37,982 bases of DNA from RGIG529 sp963929765 (GTDB lineage Bacteria > Bacillota > Clostridia > Oscillospirales > Oscillospiraceae), in NCBI GenBank assembly GCA_963929765.1, contig CAWVKD010000031.1, forward strand, positions 1-37,982. The letters run 5' to 3'. Numbering within the stretch: the stretch's first letter is position 1; every line of letters begins with the position of its first letter. A program made the translations under genes and the position numbers. The notes beneath the pieces were generated by a model. The model worked only from the letters and a program-made list of their open reading frames with translations, ran no database searches and was not told where the DNA came from. Below, one piece after another: positions 8,438 to 17,477 of the stretch.

Positions 8438-8893
8438 TCAGCTCAAAAAGAAAGAGAAACCATATGTAATCACAGTTACAACGACACCAGCAATCAGAAC
8501 TCCAAGGGTAATAGCAGGCATGGCATATTTTACTCGGAGATCTAAGAAGGCTGCTACCAGAGCACCAGTCCATGCACCTGTCCCAGGGAGAGGAATTGCA
8601 ACCAAAATGCAAAGACCTATCATTTGATATTTTTGAACAATTTTCCCTTTTTCATTTGCTCTGGTCTCCAAACGGCTAACCAATCGATCCAATCGTCTGC
8701 TGCGTTTCCGTAGCCACAGTAGAATACGTCTGGTAAAGAGGATCAGAAAAGGAACAGGAATTAGATTTCCAATGATACTGGCAATCAGGGCGGGGATATG
8801 CCCCAGTCCCTGAGCCACACCAAAAGGGATGCCGCCGCGAAGTTCAACAACTGGCAGCATCGAGACCAGCATAGTTAGTAAAAATTCTCCCAA
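8438..8893 (-). CDS. COG2426 / small multidrug export-type membrane protein
   Basis: A roughly 151-aa polytopic membrane protein. The N-terminal hallmark MLPVVELRGGIPFGVAQGLG and the later IPLPGTGAWTGALVAAFL identify the family annotated as small multidrug export protein (Pfam Sm_multidrug_ex). The transport role is poorly supported experimentally. About four hydrophobic segments surround a basic loop (RRILLWLRKRSRRLDRL). The start is uncertain. TTG at 8893 lacks a Shine-Dalgarno. A CTG at 8920 in the same frame has a near-perfect AAAGGAAGTG site and would add nine residues. An ATG at 8872 gives a shorter form. It lies 87 nt after uvrA in the repair gene train. Confidence 0.82.
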   Translation of the reverse strand: MGEFLLTMLVSMLPVVELRGGIPFGVAQGLGHIPALIASIIGNLIPVPFLILFTRRILLWLRKRSRRLDRLVSRLETRANEKGKIVQKYQMIGLCILVAIPLPGTGAWTGALVAAFLDLRVKYAMPAITLGVLIAGVVVTVITYGFSFFLS

Positions 8894-8980
8894 AGGAGTA
8901 TAAGTGAACCAAGTATACAGTTTACAACACTTCCTTTACAAGTTGATACTTATTATCTAGACAAGAGGCGTACCCAAACA

Positions 8981-11806
8981 CTACTTTAAATGTTGTTTCA
9001 AGTATTTTCCGGTGTAGGAGTATTCCGATTGGGCAACCTCTTCTGGTGTACCGGTACATACAACATGCCCTCCTTCATTGCCCCCTTCCGGTCCCAAATC
9101 AATAATATAGTCAGCAGTTTTAATAACGTCTAAATTGTGTTCGATCACCAAAACGGTATTTCCCACTTCTACCAAGCGTTCCAGTACGTTTACGAGCATT
9201 TGGACGTCTGCTGTGTGTAGCCCCGTGGTGGGCTCATCCAAAATATAAATGGTGCCGCCTGTGGAACGTTTGCTCAGTTCTGTAGCTAATTTGACCCTTT
9301 GCGCTTCCCCTCCAGAAAGAGTGGTAGATGGTTGGCCCAATTTAATGTAACCTAGGCCTACGTCTTGCAAAGTTTCCAATTTTCGATGCAGCTTAGGTAA
9401 ATTGCTGAAAAATTCTATTGCTTCATCCACGGTCATCTCTAATACTTCATGGATATTTTTTCCTTTATAGCGTACCTCCAATGTTTCGCGGTTGTATCGT
9501 TTTCCTTTACAGACTTCGCACGGGACGTAAATATCCGGCAAAAAATGCATTTCAATCTTTAGCAGCCCGTCGCCAGCACAGGCTTCACATCGGCCTCCAC
9601 GCACATTAAAGGAGAACCGGCTCGGACTGTACCCGCGGCTCTTAGCGTCTTGGGTAGAGGCAAATAATTCACGGATGTCTCCAAAAAGCCCGGTATAAGT
9701 GGCAGGATTGGAACGAGGTGTACGACCAATAGGAGACTGATCGATATTGATGATTTTATCGAGAAATTCTTCGCCTTCAATCGTATCGTGCTTACCTGCT
9801 CGTGTTTTAGCGTGATTTAAGTCAGCAGCCAACTTTTTATATATGATCTCATTGACGAGACTTGATTTTCCAGAACCAGAAACGCCAGTCACACATGTCA
9901 TAGTACCAAGAGGAATAGAAACATCGATATGGTGAAGGTTGTTTTCTGATGCACCACGAATGATGAGATGATGCCCGTTTCCAGGACGACGTTGGGTAGG
10001 AACTGGGATTTTTTTTGCCCCAGAAAGATATGCCCCTGTAATGGAAGCAGGGTTTTTCATAATGTCATCCACAGTTCCGGCAGCTACTACTTCACCACCG
10101 TGGATACCAGCACCAGGACCTATGTCTAGAATATAATCAGCTGCACGCATAGTATCTTCATCATGCTCTACTACAAGGAGAGTATTTCCCAAGTCGCGTA
10201 ACTGTTTTAATGTAGCCAAGAGCATATCATTATCCCGTTGATGAAGGCCGATGGATGGCTCATCCAAAATATAGAGCACTCCCATCAAAGAAGAGCCAAT
10301 TTGTGTGGCAAGGCGAATCCGTTGGCTTTCTCCGCCGGATAGAGTTCCTGCTTGGCGGCTGAGTGTGAGATATTGTAAACCGACAGACTTTAAAAATCCA
10401 AGTCGCTCCCGGATTTCTTTCAGTATTTGATTGGCGATCATGGCTTCTTGTCCAGAAAGAGTCAGATGATCCAAAAAATCCAATGCTTCTAAAATCGAGA
10501 AATGGGTAAAAGCATCGATATTGATACCTCCTACTGTAACCGCTAAAGATTCTGGCTTTAAGCGTTTGCCGCCGCAATCTGGACAGGGATGCGCAGACAT
10601 ACATTGCTCTAGTTCTGCCCGCATTGCACTACTTTGGGTTTCCCGGTATCGCCGCTCTAAATTATTGATAATCCCTTCAAAAGGCTGATATAAAACACCT
10701 TTTCCTCTGACTTGGTCGTAATGCAGTGTCAACTTTTCGCTTCCAGTGCCATATAAAATAGCAGAGAGAGCTTTTTTCGGTAAGTCCTTAATTGGTGTAT
10801 TCAATTGAAAATGATACTTTTTAGCCAGGGCATCAAAGTACATGCGGGAAATACCGTCGCTTTTGATGTTGTTCCATCCACTGGCGGTGATACCACCTTC
10901 CAAAATAGATAAATTGCGATTAGGTAAGATAAGGTCAACATCAATTTTCAGTTGAGAGCCGAGTCCAGCGCAAGTAGGGCAAGCTCCGTATGGGTTGTTG
11001 AAAGAAAACATGCGAGGGGTCATTTCTTCTAGTGAAATGCCACAGTCTTCACAAGCATAGTTTTGAGAAAAGAGAATATCCCGATTTTCTTCTACAATAT
11101 GGATGGTAACAAGACCACCAGATAAGGATGTTGATGTTTCAATAGAGTCTGTTAGGCGACGTCCCAGATCTGGACGGATAACGAGACGGTCTACCACAAT
11201 ATCAATATCATGCTTTTTGTTTTTTTCCAATTTTAAGTCTTCTGTTAATTCGTAAGAGATACCATCGATTCGACAACGTACGTAACCACTTTTCCGGGCA
11301 TCTTCAAATACTTTAACGTGTTCACCCTTTCGTGCCCGTACCACAGGGGCCAGAACCAAGATCTTCGTTCCCTCTGCTAACTGCATGATTTGATCTGTGA
11401 TCTGGTCAACGGTTTGTTTGCGAATTTCTTTTCCACAGACAGGACAATGAGGAATACCAATTCGCGCCCAAAGTAAACGTAAATAATCATAGATTTCCGT
11501 AACGGTTCCTACTGTGGAACGCGGATTTTTAGAAGTGGTTTTTTGATCGATAGAAATGGCAGGGGAAAGTCCTTCAATATAATCTACGTCGGGTTTTTCC
11601 ATCTGTCCCAGAAACTGACGGGCATAAGAGGATAGAGATTCAACATAGCGTCTTTGCCCTTCCGCGTAAATAGTGTCGAATGCCAAAGAAGATTTTCCGC
11701 TTCCTGATAGCCCTGTTAAAACAACAAAACGGTCCCGCGGAATTTCCACATCGATGTTTTTTAAATTATTGACTCTAGCGCCTTTGACAAGAATGCTTTC
11801 TCGCAT
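8981..11806 (-). CDS. uvrA: UvrA, excinuclease ABC subunit A
   Basis: A 941-aa damage-sensing ATPase of normal length. It has two ABC-type ATPase modules: Walker A LTGLSGSGKSSLAF near residue 35 and VTGVSGSGKSSLVNE near 640; signature motifs LSGGESQRIRLATQ and LSGGEAQRVKLATEL; Walker B ILDEPSIGLHQRD and ILDEPTTGLH. Zinc-binding cysteine pairs are seen at CPVCGKE, CEDC/CPTC and CEAC/CEVC. UvrA2 scans DNA and loads UvrB at bulky lesions. The gene starts 11 nt after uvrB, the usual uvrB-uvrA arrangement in Firmicutes. No LexA (SOS) box was recognised nearby, but the operon promoter is far upstream at pyrE. Confidence 0.98.
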   Translation of the reverse strand: MRESILVKGARVNNLKNIDVEIPRDRFVVLTGLSGSGKSSLAFDTIYAEGQRRYVESLSSYARQFLGQMEKPDVDYIEGLSPAISIDQKTTSKNPRSTVGTVTEIYDYLRLLWARIGIPHCPVCGKEIRKQTVDQITDQIMQLAEGTKILVLAPVVRARKGEHVKVFEDARKSGYVRCRIDGISYELTEDLKLEKNKKHDIDIVVDRLVIRPDLGRRLTDSIETSTSLSGGLVTIHIVEENRDILFSQNYACEDCGISLEEMTPRMFSFNNPYGACPTCAGLGSQLKIDVDLILPNRNLSILEGGITASGWNNIKSDGISRMYFDALAKKYHFQLNTPIKDLPKKALSAILYGTGSEKLTLHYDQVRGKGVLYQPFEGIINNLERRYRETQSSAMRAELEQCMSAHPCPDCGGKRLKPESLAVTVGGINIDAFTHFSILEALDFLDHLTLSGQEAMIANQILKEIRERLGFLKSVGLQYLTLSRQAGTLSGGESQRIRLATQIGSSLMGVLYILDEPSIGLHQRDNDMLLATLKQLRDLGNTLLVVEHDEDTMRAADYILDIGPGAGIHGGEVVAAGTVDDIMKNPASITGAYLSGAKKIPVPTQRRPGNGHHLIIRGASENNLHHIDVSIPLGTMTCVTGVSGSGKSSLVNEIIYKKLAADLNHAKTRAGKHDTIEGEEFLDKIINIDQSPIGRTPRSNPATYTGLFGDIRELFASTQDAKSRGYSPSRFSFNVRGGRCEACAGDGLLKIEMHFLPDIYVPCEVCKGKRYNRETLEVRYKGKNIHEVLEMTVDEAIEFFSNLPKLHRKLETLQDVGLGYIKLGQPSTTLSGGEAQRVKLATELSKRSTGGTIYILDEPTTGLHTADVQMLVNVLERLVEVGNTVLVIEHNLDVIKTADYIIDLGPEGGNEGGHVVCTGTPEEVAQSEYSYTGKYLKQHLK

Positions 11807-11817
11807 AATGTAATTCC

Positions 11818-13788
11818 CTACTTTTCTTCTGCTCTTAATGCAATGATTTTATCCCGTAAAACTGCAGCATATTCAAACTCTAGCATTTGGGATGCTTTTT
11901 TCATCTCTTTTTCCAACTTTGCGATGGCAAGGGCACGTTCCTTCTTTGTCATGGGAATACCAGATCTGGTAGATGGCAAATCATCTGCTGCTTTGGAAAT
12001 TTCGATAAGGTTCCGCACACTCTTTAGAATCGTCTTTGGTTGGATATGATGGACTTCATTATATTTTTGTTGTATTTCACGTCGACGTTCCGTTTCGTCA
12101 ATTGCTGCCCGCATGGAGCGGGTGATAGTGTCGGCATATAAAATAACCATGCCATCCGCATTTCGAGCAGCTCTGCCTATGGTTTGGATGAGAGACGTTT
12201 CGCTACGCAAGAAGCCTTCTTTATCGGCGTCTAAAATAGCTACGAGAGAAACTTCAGGAAGATCTAAGCCTTCTCGCAACAGGTTGATGCCCACTAGAAC
12301 ATCAAATTGTCCCAAACGCAAGTCTCGTATGATTTCCATTCGTTCCATAGCATCGATATCGTGATGCATATATCGTACTTTGATATTCGCATTTTGAAGA
12401 TATGTGGTAAGATCCTCTGCCATTTTTTTCGTCAATGTGGTAATGAGAACACGTTCTTTACGTTCTGTGCGGAGATGGATTTCGCCAATAAGGTCATCGA
12501 TTTGTCCTTTAACTGGCCGGACCTCTACGATAGGATCTAACAATCCGGTTGGGCGAATGACTTGTTCTACGATTTGCCCTGCACGGCTCTTTTCATATTC
12601 TCCTGGTGTGGCAGAAACGTAAATGGCTTGACCAATTTTTTCGTTGAACTCATCAAAATTCAATGGCCGGTTGTCAAAAGCACATGGTAACCGGAAGCCA
12701 TATTGCACTAAATTTTCTTTTCTTGCCCGATCTCCTGCATACATGGCGCGTACTTGAGGAAGTGTTACATGAGATTCATCTACAAAAAGGACGAAGTCCT
12801 TAGGAAAGTAATCTAAAAGTGTCATGGGAGGTGATCCTACGGGGCGACCAGAAATGACACGAGAATAATTTTCGATACCAGTACAATAACCTAACTCTCT
12901 CATCATTTCAATATCATATAATGTGCGTTGACGAATGCGCTGAGCCTCTAAGAACTGGTCATTTGCCTCAAATTTAGCAACCTGGAGTTCCAATTCCTTT
13001 TCAATTTCTTGAATGGCAGCTTCCATTTTTTCTTTGGTGGTAACATAATGAGAAGCAGGGTAGATAGCAACATGAGAAACACGGCGTATGGGTGTACCAG
13101 TCACTACATGAATTTCACTAATGCGATCAATTTCATCACCAAAAAACTCTACACGAATAGCATGATCTTTCGCATAGGCTGGAAAAATTTCCACAGTATC
13201 TCCTCGCACACGAAACATGTTTCGTTCGAAAGCCACATCATTTCGTTCATACCGAATTTCCACTAATTTGTTTAAAAGGTCATCCCGCTTTTTTTCCATC
13301 CCTTCTCGGAGGGAAATAACCAAGTTGGCATAATCAATAGGATCGCCTAGCCCATAAATGCAAGAAACAGAAGCTACAACGATCACGTCTTTTCGCTCGA
13401 AAAGCGCTGTCGTTGCAGAATGGCGAAGACGTTCAATTTCATCATTAATGGAGGCATCTTTTTCGATGAATGTATCGCTGTTTGGAATATAAGCTTCCGG
13501 TTGATAGTAATCATAATAGGACACGAAATATTCTACCGCATTATTGGGAAAAAACTCACGAAATTCTGCACATAGCTGAGCGGCCAATGTTTTATTATGA
13601 GCCAGGACAAGGGCAGGGCGCTGTACCTGTTCAATCACTTTAGCCATTGTAAAAGTCTTGCCAGAGCCTGTGACACCGAGAAGGATCTGTTCTTGCAATC
13701 CGTTTTGAAGACCTCTTGAAAGTGCCTCAATGGCTTCCGGCTGATCGCCGGAAGGCTGATATTCGCTAATGACTTGAAAATCTGGCAT
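11818..13788 (-). CDS. uvrB: UvrB, excinuclease ABC subunit B
   Basis: A 656-aa protein of typical length. It has Walker A LLGVTGSGKTFTMA near residue 40, the damage-probing beta-hairpin region with YYDYYQPEAYIPNSDTFIEK, helicase motif II FVDESHVTLPQ, motif VI QTIGRAARN and a C-terminal UVR motif that contacts UvrC (around LEKEMKKASQMLEFEYAAVL). UvrB verifies the lesion and recruits UvrC for incision; uvrC is not in this window. The start at 13788 has an AGGAGGAACG site. radC ends 39 nt upstream and uvrA starts 11 nt downstream, so translation of the two excinuclease subunits is likely coupled. Confidence 0.98.
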   Translation of the reverse strand: MPDFQVISEYQPSGDQPEAIEALSRGLQNGLQEQILLGVTGSGKTFTMAKVIEQVQRPALVLAHNKTLAAQLCAEFREFFPNNAVEYFVSYYDYYQPEAYIPNSDTFIEKDASINDEIERLRHSATTALFERKDVIVVASVSCIYGLGDPIDYANLVISLREGMEKKRDDLLNKLVEIRYERNDVAFERNMFRVRGDTVEIFPAYAKDHAIRVEFFGDEIDRISEIHVVTGTPIRRVSHVAIYPASHYVTTKEKMEAAIQEIEKELELQVAKFEANDQFLEAQRIRQRTLYDIEMMRELGYCTGIENYSRVISGRPVGSPPMTLLDYFPKDFVLFVDESHVTLPQVRAMYAGDRARKENLVQYGFRLPCAFDNRPLNFDEFNEKIGQAIYVSATPGEYEKSRAGQIVEQVIRPTGLLDPIVEVRPVKGQIDDLIGEIHLRTERKERVLITTLTKKMAEDLTTYLQNANIKVRYMHHDIDAMERMEIIRDLRLGQFDVLVGINLLREGLDLPEVSLVAILDADKEGFLRSETSLIQTIGRAARNADGMVILYADTITRSMRAAIDETERRREIQQKYNEVHHIQPKTILKSVRNLIEISKAADDLPSTRSGIPMTKKERALAIAKLEKEMKKASQMLEFEYAAVLRDKIIALRAEEK

Positions 13789-13827
13789 ATCGTTCCTCCT
13801 GAAGTGACAACAAACAATAGAGACGAG

Positions 13828-14550
13828 CTATCCCATTAGCATCCCTGTTTCCAACATAGAGACAAAATCATCATCTGCTACAACTAGGTGATCGGCAAGT
13901 TCAATTCCAACCACTTCAAGTGCCCTTTGAATCTTCACTGTAACTTGAAAATCCTCTTTGGAAGGGATGGCAATACCGCTGGGGTGATTATGGGCTAGGA
14001 TGACACTGGTTGAATTGTGAACCAAAGCAGTCTCTACAATTTTACGAACGCTAATATGAGCAGAATTTACATTGCCATGAAATAGTAGTTGGCAGTTCAA
14101 CACTTTGCGTTTAGCATCTAAACAAACAAGATATACGACTTCCTCGCGTTGTGCATAAAAATAGGGGATCAAGTACTCACCGGCTTTATGGACTGAGTCC
14201 AAAACAGTATCAAATGATGTTCGGGACATCATGTACCGACGAGCAATTTGCGGAATCAATTTTAATAAAATGGCGACATTTTCTCCCACACCAGATATCT
14301 TTTGCAATTCTTCTGCCGGTGCATCAAAAACGGCAGCTAGAGAACCGAAATGGTTGAGTAATGCATGTGCCAAAGGATTCACATCGCGCTGAGGAACACC
14401 GTAAAATAAAAGAAGTTCCAATACATTATGGTCGTCAAACCCATCCAGACCGTGCTTTAAAAAGCGTTGTTTCATCCGGCTGCGATGCCCTTTGTGAATA
14501 TTCTTCTCTGCTTTTTTGTCTTTATTTGGCAGAAGTGCCTTACTCTCCAT
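13828..14550 (-). CDS. radC: RadC/YsnA-type JAMM-motif protein
   Basis: A 240-aa RadC-family protein. The N-terminal half holds a helix-hairpin-helix region (ELQKISGVGENVAILLKLIP). The C-terminal half is an MPN/JAB domain with the metalloprotease-like motif LAHNHPSGIAIPSKEDFQVT (His-x-His, then Ser-x-x-Asp). Despite the historical name, a role in DNA repair has not been firmly shown. The start codon at 14550 lies inside the last codons of pyrE (11-nt overlap), with only a weak GAAAGA site, so translation is probably coupled to pyrE. Its placement before uvrB-uvrA keeps it in the repair gene train. Confidence 0.93.
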   Translation of the reverse strand: MESKALLPNKDKKAEKNIHKGHRSRMKQRFLKHGLDGFDDHNVLELLLFYGVPQRDVNPLAHALLNHFGSLAAVFDAPAEELQKISGVGENVAILLKLIPQIARRYMMSRTSFDTVLDSVHKAGEYLIPYFYAQREEVVYLVCLDAKRKVLNCQLLFHGNVNSAHISVRKIVETALVHNSTSVILAHNHPSGIAIPSKEDFQVTVKIQRALEVVGIELADHLVVADDDFVSMLETGMLMG

Positions 14551-15217
14551 ATTCTTTCAAATACCGTTCCATTTTTTCTCGCGCTGTGTCATCTAGGTAA
14601 ATGGTTCCATCAATGGGGCGATTATGTAGGTAATCAATGATTTCCCGGACAGTAACAATAGGGTAAACAGGAATCCCATATTCTTCTTGTAATTCTTTCA
14701 GCGCCGATCGTGGGCCGCTTCCACGTTCCATTCGATCAACAGAGACATAAAGGGCAGCAAATGTTACGGGAACAATGGACTGAAATAGGGAGATAGTTTC
14801 TCGTACAGCTGTCCCCGCGGTGACAACGTCCTCTACAATAGCGAGCCGATCGCCAGCTTTTGGCTGGTATCCAACAAGGCCGCCACCTTCGCCATGATCC
14901 TTTTTTTCTTTTCGATTAAAACAATAGAGAACGTCTTTCCCGGTTGTTTGATAGAGAGAAGCAGCTGCGGAGACAGCCAAAGGAATCCCCTTATAGGCAG
15001 GCCCAAACAGAGTGTCAAAAGACACACGACTTTCTTTGATGCAAGCAGCATAATAGGCGCCAAGTGCGGCGATTTGTGCGCCACTTTTATAATTTCCTGT
15101 ATTAATAAAATAAGGTGTATTTCGCCCGCTTTTTGTTACAAAGTCGCCAAATAACAATACGCCAGAGCGGACCATTAAATCAATAAAGTCTTTTTTATAT
15201 TGCAGCATAGTACCCAT
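14540..15217 (-). CDS. pyrE: Orotate phosphoribosyltransferase
   Basis: A 225-aa enzyme converting orotate plus PRPP to orotidine 5'-phosphate in pyrimidine synthesis. Visible features are SGRNTPYFINTGNY near the N-terminus, LFGPAYKGIPLAV, the mobile catalytic loop RKEKKDHGEGG and the PRPP-binding motif LAIVEDVVTAGTAV. The start at 15217 follows a GGGGGATTTT site; an in-frame ATG three codons later is possible. It is the first gene of a long minus-strand train and has a consensus promoter just upstream, with no visible PyrR attenuator. Other pyr genes are not in the window, so pyrE is separated from the main pyrimidine operon. Confidence 0.95.
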   Translation of the reverse strand: MGTMLQYKKDFIDLMVRSGVLLFGDFVTKSGRNTPYFINTGNYKSGAQIAALGAYYAACIKESRVSFDTLFGPAYKGIPLAVSAAASLYQTTGKDVLYCFNRKEKKDHGEGGGLVGYQPKAGDRLAIVEDVVTAGTAVRETISLFQSIVPVTFAALYVSVDRMERGSGPRSALKELQEEYGIPVYPIVTVREIIDYLHNRPIDGTIYLDDTAREKMERYLKEYGE

Positions 15218-15245
15218 TTCAAAATCCCCCCTGTATATTCATTTT

Positions 15246-15274
15246 ATTATACCATTAAAACAAAAATGGTACAA
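15246..15274 (-). promoter_or_regulatory. Sigma-A promoter for pyrE and the downstream repair gene train
   Basis: Minus-strand -35 TTGTAC (15269-15274), 17-nt spacer and a perfect -10 TATAAT (15246-15251), about 30 nt before the pyrE start. The short leader leaves no room for a classic pyr attenuator. Confidence 0.75.
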
Positions 15275-15294
15275 GCGTAAATGAAAACCAGAAA

Positions 15295-15333
15295 GAAACG
15301 CACAGATCAGAATATTGCTGATCTGTGCGTTTC
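15295..15333 (-). terminator. Terminator after argF (end of arginine operon)
   Basis: A 16-bp perfect stem (15295-15310 with 15318-15333), 7-nt loop. On the minus strand it is followed by TTTCTGGTTTTC. It lies 11 nt past the argF stop and just upstream of the pyrE promoter. Confidence 0.85.
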
Positions 15334-15344
15334 ATAAATAAGTT

Positions 15345-16262
15345 CTATTCTTGGTTGCTCATTAACAAATGCATAATTGCTTTTTGGACATGAAGCCTGT
15401 TTTCTGCTTCTTCAAAGATTTCATCAGCGTGTTCTTCGAAGACTTTGGCAGTTATTTCCTCGCCTCTGTGAGCTGGCAAACAATGTTGTACCATAGCGCC
15501 TGGGTGAGCCAAAGCCATAATATCATCATTGATCTGATATCCTTGAAAGGCAATGCGCCGGACCTCGACATCCTGTTCCATCCCCATACTGGCCCAGACG
15601 TCGGTAAACAACACGTCTGCATCAGCAGCAGCTACTTTAGGGTCGCTTGTGAGCTGGAATTGATTGGTTCCTTTTGCAAATGAAAGAACAGTGGGGTCAG
15701 GAAGGTAGCCTTCCGGGCAGGCAACGGAAACTTGCATGCCGCATTTAATGCCACCAACAATCAACGAATTTGCCATATTATTGCCATCGCCAATATAGCA
15801 TAATTTGAGCCCTTCCAATCGTGTCATTTTTTCTCTTACTGTCATCAGGTCAGCCAAAACCTGACAAGGATGACAAAAATCACTCAGCCCATTGATAACA
15901 GGAATGGTCGAGAAACGAGCCAACTCTTCCACTTCCTCTTGGGCGTAGGTGCGGATCATAATGCCATTGCAATAACGGGAAAGAACTCGGGCAGTATCTT
16001 CAATTGGTTCTCCGCGGCCCAATTGGGACTCTTTGCTGCTGAGAAACAATGCATGGCCACCCAATTGATACATCCCTACTTCAAAAGACGTTCTGGTTCG
16101 AGTAGAACTTTTTTCAAAAATCATTGCCAAAGATTTTCCCTGCAACGTATTGTGGGGGATATGGTGTTTCAAATTATATTTCATTTGATCAGCCACGTCT
16201 AAAATTTCTGTGACTTCTTCTGTTGTAAGATCCAGCAATTTGAGTAAATTCGTTTGGGTCAT
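15345..16262 (-). CDS. argF: Ornithine carbamoyltransferase
   Basis: A 305-aa enzyme joining ornithine and carbamoyl phosphate to citrulline. It has the carbamoyl-phosphate motif SSTRTRTSFE near residue 55, FCHPCQVLADLMTV and the ornithine-side motif MVQHCLPAHRGEE typical of OTCases. The length is normal. It is the last gene of the arginine cluster, starting 5 nt after argD and ending just before a strong terminator. Its position with argB, C, D, G, H and J indicates a biosynthetic (argF) rather than catabolic (arcB) role. Confidence 0.95.
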   Translation of the reverse strand: MTQTNLLKLLDLTTEEVTEILDVADQMKYNLKHHIPHNTLQGKSLAMIFEKSSTRTRTSFEVGMYQLGGHALFLSSKESQLGRGEPIEDTARVLSRYCNGIMIRTYAQEEVEELARFSTIPVINGLSDFCHPCQVLADLMTVREKMTRLEGLKLCYIGDGNNMANSLIVGGIKCGMQVSVACPEGYLPDPTVLSFAKGTNQFQLTSDPKVAAADADVLFTDVWASMGMEQDVEVRRIAFQGYQINDDIMALAHPGAMVQHCLPAHRGEEITAKVFEEHADEIFEEAENRLHVQKAIMHLLMSNQE

Positions 16263-16267
16263 GAGTA

Positions 16268-17461
16268 TCAGCCCTCCAAAGTTAAAAGTACTTGATGCAT
16301 AATAGCAAGTCCTTCATCCATTTCTTGTTTTGTGATGGTAAGTGGTGGTAGAAGCCGAAGTGCATCTTGGCCGGCGGTCAAACAGAGCAAACCATTTTGA
16401 ATCATAAGGGCGGCCAGTTCACGATTGCTCTTTTCTTTTACCGGAATGCCGATCATCATACCAAGTCCTCTGGGAGCGCCCAAGAACGGACTGTGCATTT
16501 GCTCAATCTGCTCCCGCAAATAAGTGCCTTTTTCCCTTACAGCCGCAAGAGCAGAGTCATCCAAAGTATCCAGAACAGCCAAGGCAGCAGAAGCACAAAT
16601 GGGATTCCCGCCAAAAGTGGTGGCGTGGGTCCCTGGGCCGAGCACGTTTTTGCACCGTTCGTTGACCAGAAAACCGCCGAATGGCAAGCCGCCGGCAATT
16701 CCTTTGGCAAAGCTTACCGCATCCGGATGGATACCATATTGCTGGAATGCAAAAAGAGAACCTGTACGCCCGACACCTGTTTGGACTTCATCCACAAGTA
16801 ACAGCCAGTCCCGCTCAGAACAAAGAGTTGCAAGAGAGTGCACAAACGTTTGATCCATAGGAAGAACACCGCCTTCTCCTTGCACCAACTCTAATAACAC
16901 AGCACAAACATCGTGGCCTGCAACAGAAGCAATGCCTTCAATATCGTTGGTAGAAGTTGTGCGGAATCCGTCTGTAAAGGGAAAGAAATAGTTGTGGAAT
17001 ACGTCTTGGCCGGTAGCCGCAAGAGTGGTGATGGTTCTACCATGGAAAGATTGTTTGAGTGTTAAGATCGTTCCACGTCCCTTTCCATACTTATCGAAGC
17101 TGTATTTTCTTGCCAGTTTTATGACGCCTTCATTGGATTCTGCACCAGAATTGGCAAAAAAGACAGATGCCATGCCGCTCCGACGGCAGAGTGTTTCAGC
17201 AAGCTTGATGTATGGCTCGCTGTAGAAAAGATTGGAGATGTGCCCCAGTTTCATAGCCTGTGTCGTAATGGCCTCTACCCATTTGGTATTGCCGTATCCG
17301 ATTGAATTGACACCAATACCACTGGTAAAATCAATGTACTTTCTACCCTCTACATCATAGAGAGTTGCTCCTTTGCCATGATCAATAGCCACTGGGAATC
17401 TGGCATATGTCTGTAAGACATTTTGTTGATCTGCTTGCTGCAGTGCTTCAAATGTCATCAT
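16268..17461 (-). CDS. argD: Acetylornithine aminotransferase
   Basis: A 397-aa class III PLP-dependent aminotransferase that converts N-acetylglutamate semialdehyde to N-acetylornithine. Seen are the cofactor region FFANSGAESNEGVIKLARKY, LLVDEVQTGVGRTG and the Schiff-base lysine in SFAKGIAGGLPFGGFL. The start at 17461 is one of two adjacent ATGs behind a GGGGGAGGAAA site. It lies 16 nt after argB and 5 nt before argF. Related aminotransferases can have overlapping specificities; the cluster supports ArgD. Confidence 0.94.
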   Translation of the reverse strand: MMTFEALQQADQQNVLQTYARFPVAIDHGKGATLYDVEGRKYIDFTSGIGVNSIGYGNTKWVEAITTQAMKLGHISNLFYSEPYIKLAETLCRRSGMASVFFANSGAESNEGVIKLARKYSFDKYGKGRGTILTLKQSFHGRTITTLAATGQDVFHNYFFPFTDGFRTTSTNDIEGIASVAGHDVCAVLLELVQGEGGVLPMDQTFVHSLATLCSERDWLLLVDEVQTGVGRTGSLFAFQQYGIHPDAVSFAKGIAGGLPFGGFLVNERCKNVLGPGTHATTFGGNPICASAALAVLDTLDDSALAAVREKGTYLREQIEQMHSPFLGAPRGLGMMIGIPVKEKSNRELAALMIQNGLLCLTAGQDALRLLPPLTITKQEMDEGLAIMHQVLLTLEG

Positions 17462-17477
17462 AAATTTCCTCCCCCTG

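Noticed and set aside
8385..8612. Upstream extension of the 117-aa membrane protein frame
   Set aside because: It overlaps the COG2426 gene in another phase, and a strong AGGAGGTGG site marks the ATG at 8384.
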